Part shown: piece by piece, positions 12,264 through 13,074 of the stretch
How the letters are laid out: each line of letters starts with the position of its first letter
Position numbering within the stretch: the stretch's first letter is position 1
Source of the DNA: CAIKZY01 sp044345075
Lineage (GTDB): Bacteria > Actinomycetota > Actinomycetes > S36-B12
Direction of reading: 5' to 3'
Length of the DNA: 13,074 nt
Assembly: GCA_044345075.1 (NCBI GenBank)
Contig: JBIJBU010000042.1
Coordinates: 1-13,074 of the forward strand
Notes under the pieces: generated by a model
Told to the model about the DNA's origin: nothing
Seen by the model: the letters and a program-made list of their open reading frames with translations, nothing else
The model's database searches: none
Program-made: the position numbers and the translations under genes

Positions 12264-12269
12264 AGACTA
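12264..12269 (-). promoter_or_regulatory. Putative leaderless -10 for tatB, overlapping the upstream stop codon
   Basis: On the minus strand TAGTCT is followed by GACCAC and then the GTG start of tatB. The TAG of the hexamer is also the stop codon of the HtrA-like gene. The hexamer is identical to that before prfB, with identical spacing. Confidence 0.55.
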
Positions 12270-13074
12270 CTCCACTGATCCGAGGGTGATGGTGGCTGTG
12301 ACATCGCCGCCGCCACGATCGATCTGCACCTCAACCTGATCGCCTGGCGCATAGGTGCGAATTGCCACCACGAGTTCAGTCGCGTCTTCGACCTGACGGC
12401 CGCCGAGTGAGGTGATGATGTCGCCCTTCTGCAGGCCGGCTGCCTCCGAGGGGCCATTGGAAATGACCTCGAGAACCTTTGCGCCCGGGCCGCCATATGA
12501 CTTATCGAGATTGACGCCAATGATCGGCGTCTTGGATGTGCCCGTCGCAATGAGCTCTTCGGCAATGCGCTTAGCCGTATTGATCGGGATGGCGAAACCG
12601 AGGCCGATGTTGCCCGCTTCACTGTTGCCTCTCGCCATGGACGCGATAGCAGAGTTGATGCCGATCACGAGACCCGCACCATTGAGCAGCGGGCCACCGG
12701 AGTTACCGGGATTGATTGCGGCATCGGTCTGGATCGCATTGATGAAAGACGTGTCATTGCGATCGCCCGCGGTTACCGGACGATCCAGCGCGCTGATGAT
12801 GCCCGCAGTCACGGTGCCGTCAAGCCCCAGTGGTGCACCGATGGCGATCGCGATGTCACCGACAACAACCTCGTCGGAGTTGCCGATGAGCATCGCCGGC
12901 AGGCCTTTCTTCGCGACCTTGACGACTGCGATGTCGTACTCAGGATTCGTGCCAACGACTTCGCCCTCAAGACTTGTGCCGTCATTGAAGACGACTTCGA
13001 TCTTGCCGCCCGTGGCAATAGCAACCACGTGATTGTTGGTGAGGATGTAACCGTCAGAGCGAATGACGAAACCG
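12267..13074 (-). CDS. HtrA/DegP-type trypsin-like serine protease with PDZ domain, 5' end cut off
   Basis: The last 268 residues are visible and the N-terminus lies beyond the window. The fragment begins GFVIRSDGYILTNNHVV, holding the catalytic His (visible residue 15). The catalytic Asp is in NPEYDIAVVKV (residue 47) and the Ser in INPGNSGGPLLN (residue 125), so the triad is complete. A PDZ domain follows at about 180-265 (GPSEAAGLQKGDIITSLGG). Such proteins are usually membrane-anchored by an N-terminal helix and degrade or refold damaged envelope proteins. In mycobacteria an htrA-type gene likewise precedes tatB, which fits the next gene here. Which HtrA paralogue this is cannot be said without the N-terminus. 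Confidence 0.93.
   Translation of the reverse strand, partial: GFVIRSDGYILTNNHVVAIATGGKIEVVFNDGTSLEGEVVGTNPEYDIAVVKVAKKGLPAMLIGNSDEVVVGDIAIAIGAPLGLDGTVTAGIISALDRPVTAGDRNDTSFINAIQTDAAINPGNSGGPLLNGAGLVIGINSAIASMARGNSEAGNIGLGFAIPINTAKRIAEELIATGTSKTPIIGVNLDKSYGGPGAKVLEVISNGPSEAAGLQKGDIITSLGGRQVEDATELVVAIRTYAPGDQVEVQIDRGGGDVTATITLGSVE

Noticed and set aside
12412..13032. 206-codon plus-strand frame opposite the HtrA-like gene
   Set aside because: It is a mirror frame of a protease with a complete triad and PDZ domain, and has no independent support.
1..13074. CRISPR array, tRNA or rRNA genes, insertion sequences, integrase or phage genes
   Set aside because: No regularly spaced repeats, cloverleaf-like segments, terminal inverted repeats with transposase, or integrase motifs were seen on either strand.

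Overview
The window reads as a piece of an actinobacterial chromosome with fairly high GC. The supporting signs are frequent GTG starts, the gene order prfB-ftsE-ftsX-(M23 peptidase)-smpB, an htrA-tatB pair, and several starts that look leaderless (a -10 hexamer six bases before the start codon). I cannot place it to genus. No rRNA, tRNA, insertion sequence, prophage or CRISPR array is visible, and no gene-free stretch exceeds 300 bases.

Layout. Bases 1-4170, minus strand: prfB (release factor 2), ftsE and ftsX (division ABC complex), a secreted coiled-coil M23/LytM peptidase, and the first codons of smpB. ftsE and ftsX overlap by 4 nt and the other gaps are short, so this looks like one transcription unit for division-linked wall hydrolysis plus translation termination and rescue. 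Bases 4171-4907, plus strand: a small toxin-antitoxin-like pair (toxin first, then a ribbon-helix-helix protein), preceded by a possible leaderless leader peptide. Bases 4984-10271, minus strand: a phosphate uptake locus transcribed pstC-pstA-pstB-pstS and then a divergent PstS-like lipoprotein. It lacks phoU. pstS sits behind pstB with its own upstream region, and a shared Pho-box-like motif occurs upstream of both pstC and pstS. Bases 10382-11308, minus strand: a MoeA-family protein with eroded catalytic motifs. Bases 11309-11444: a divergent regulatory region with palindromes and a good promoter. Bases 11445-11917, plus strand: a small Cys/His protein and a small basic helix-turn-helix protein. 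Bases 11922-13074, minus strand: tatB and the 3' part of an HtrA-type protease.

How the genes work together. FtsEX probably gates the M23 hydrolase across the membrane at the septum. PstC and PstA form the phosphate channel, PstB powers it, and two binding proteins (one apparently secreted, one lipid-anchored) feed or modulate it, probably under a PhoP/RegX3-type regulator. HtrA and TatB are envelope quality-control and export functions.

Most of the window is well-known core biology. The less ordinary parts are the repeated leaderless-start geometry, the paired Pho-box motif, the second PstS-like lipoprotein beside a PstS with no lipobox, the degenerate MoeA, the leader ORF overlapping the toxin start, and the uncharacterised small-protein pair at 11445-11917. 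I do not see clear proof of a wholly new system.
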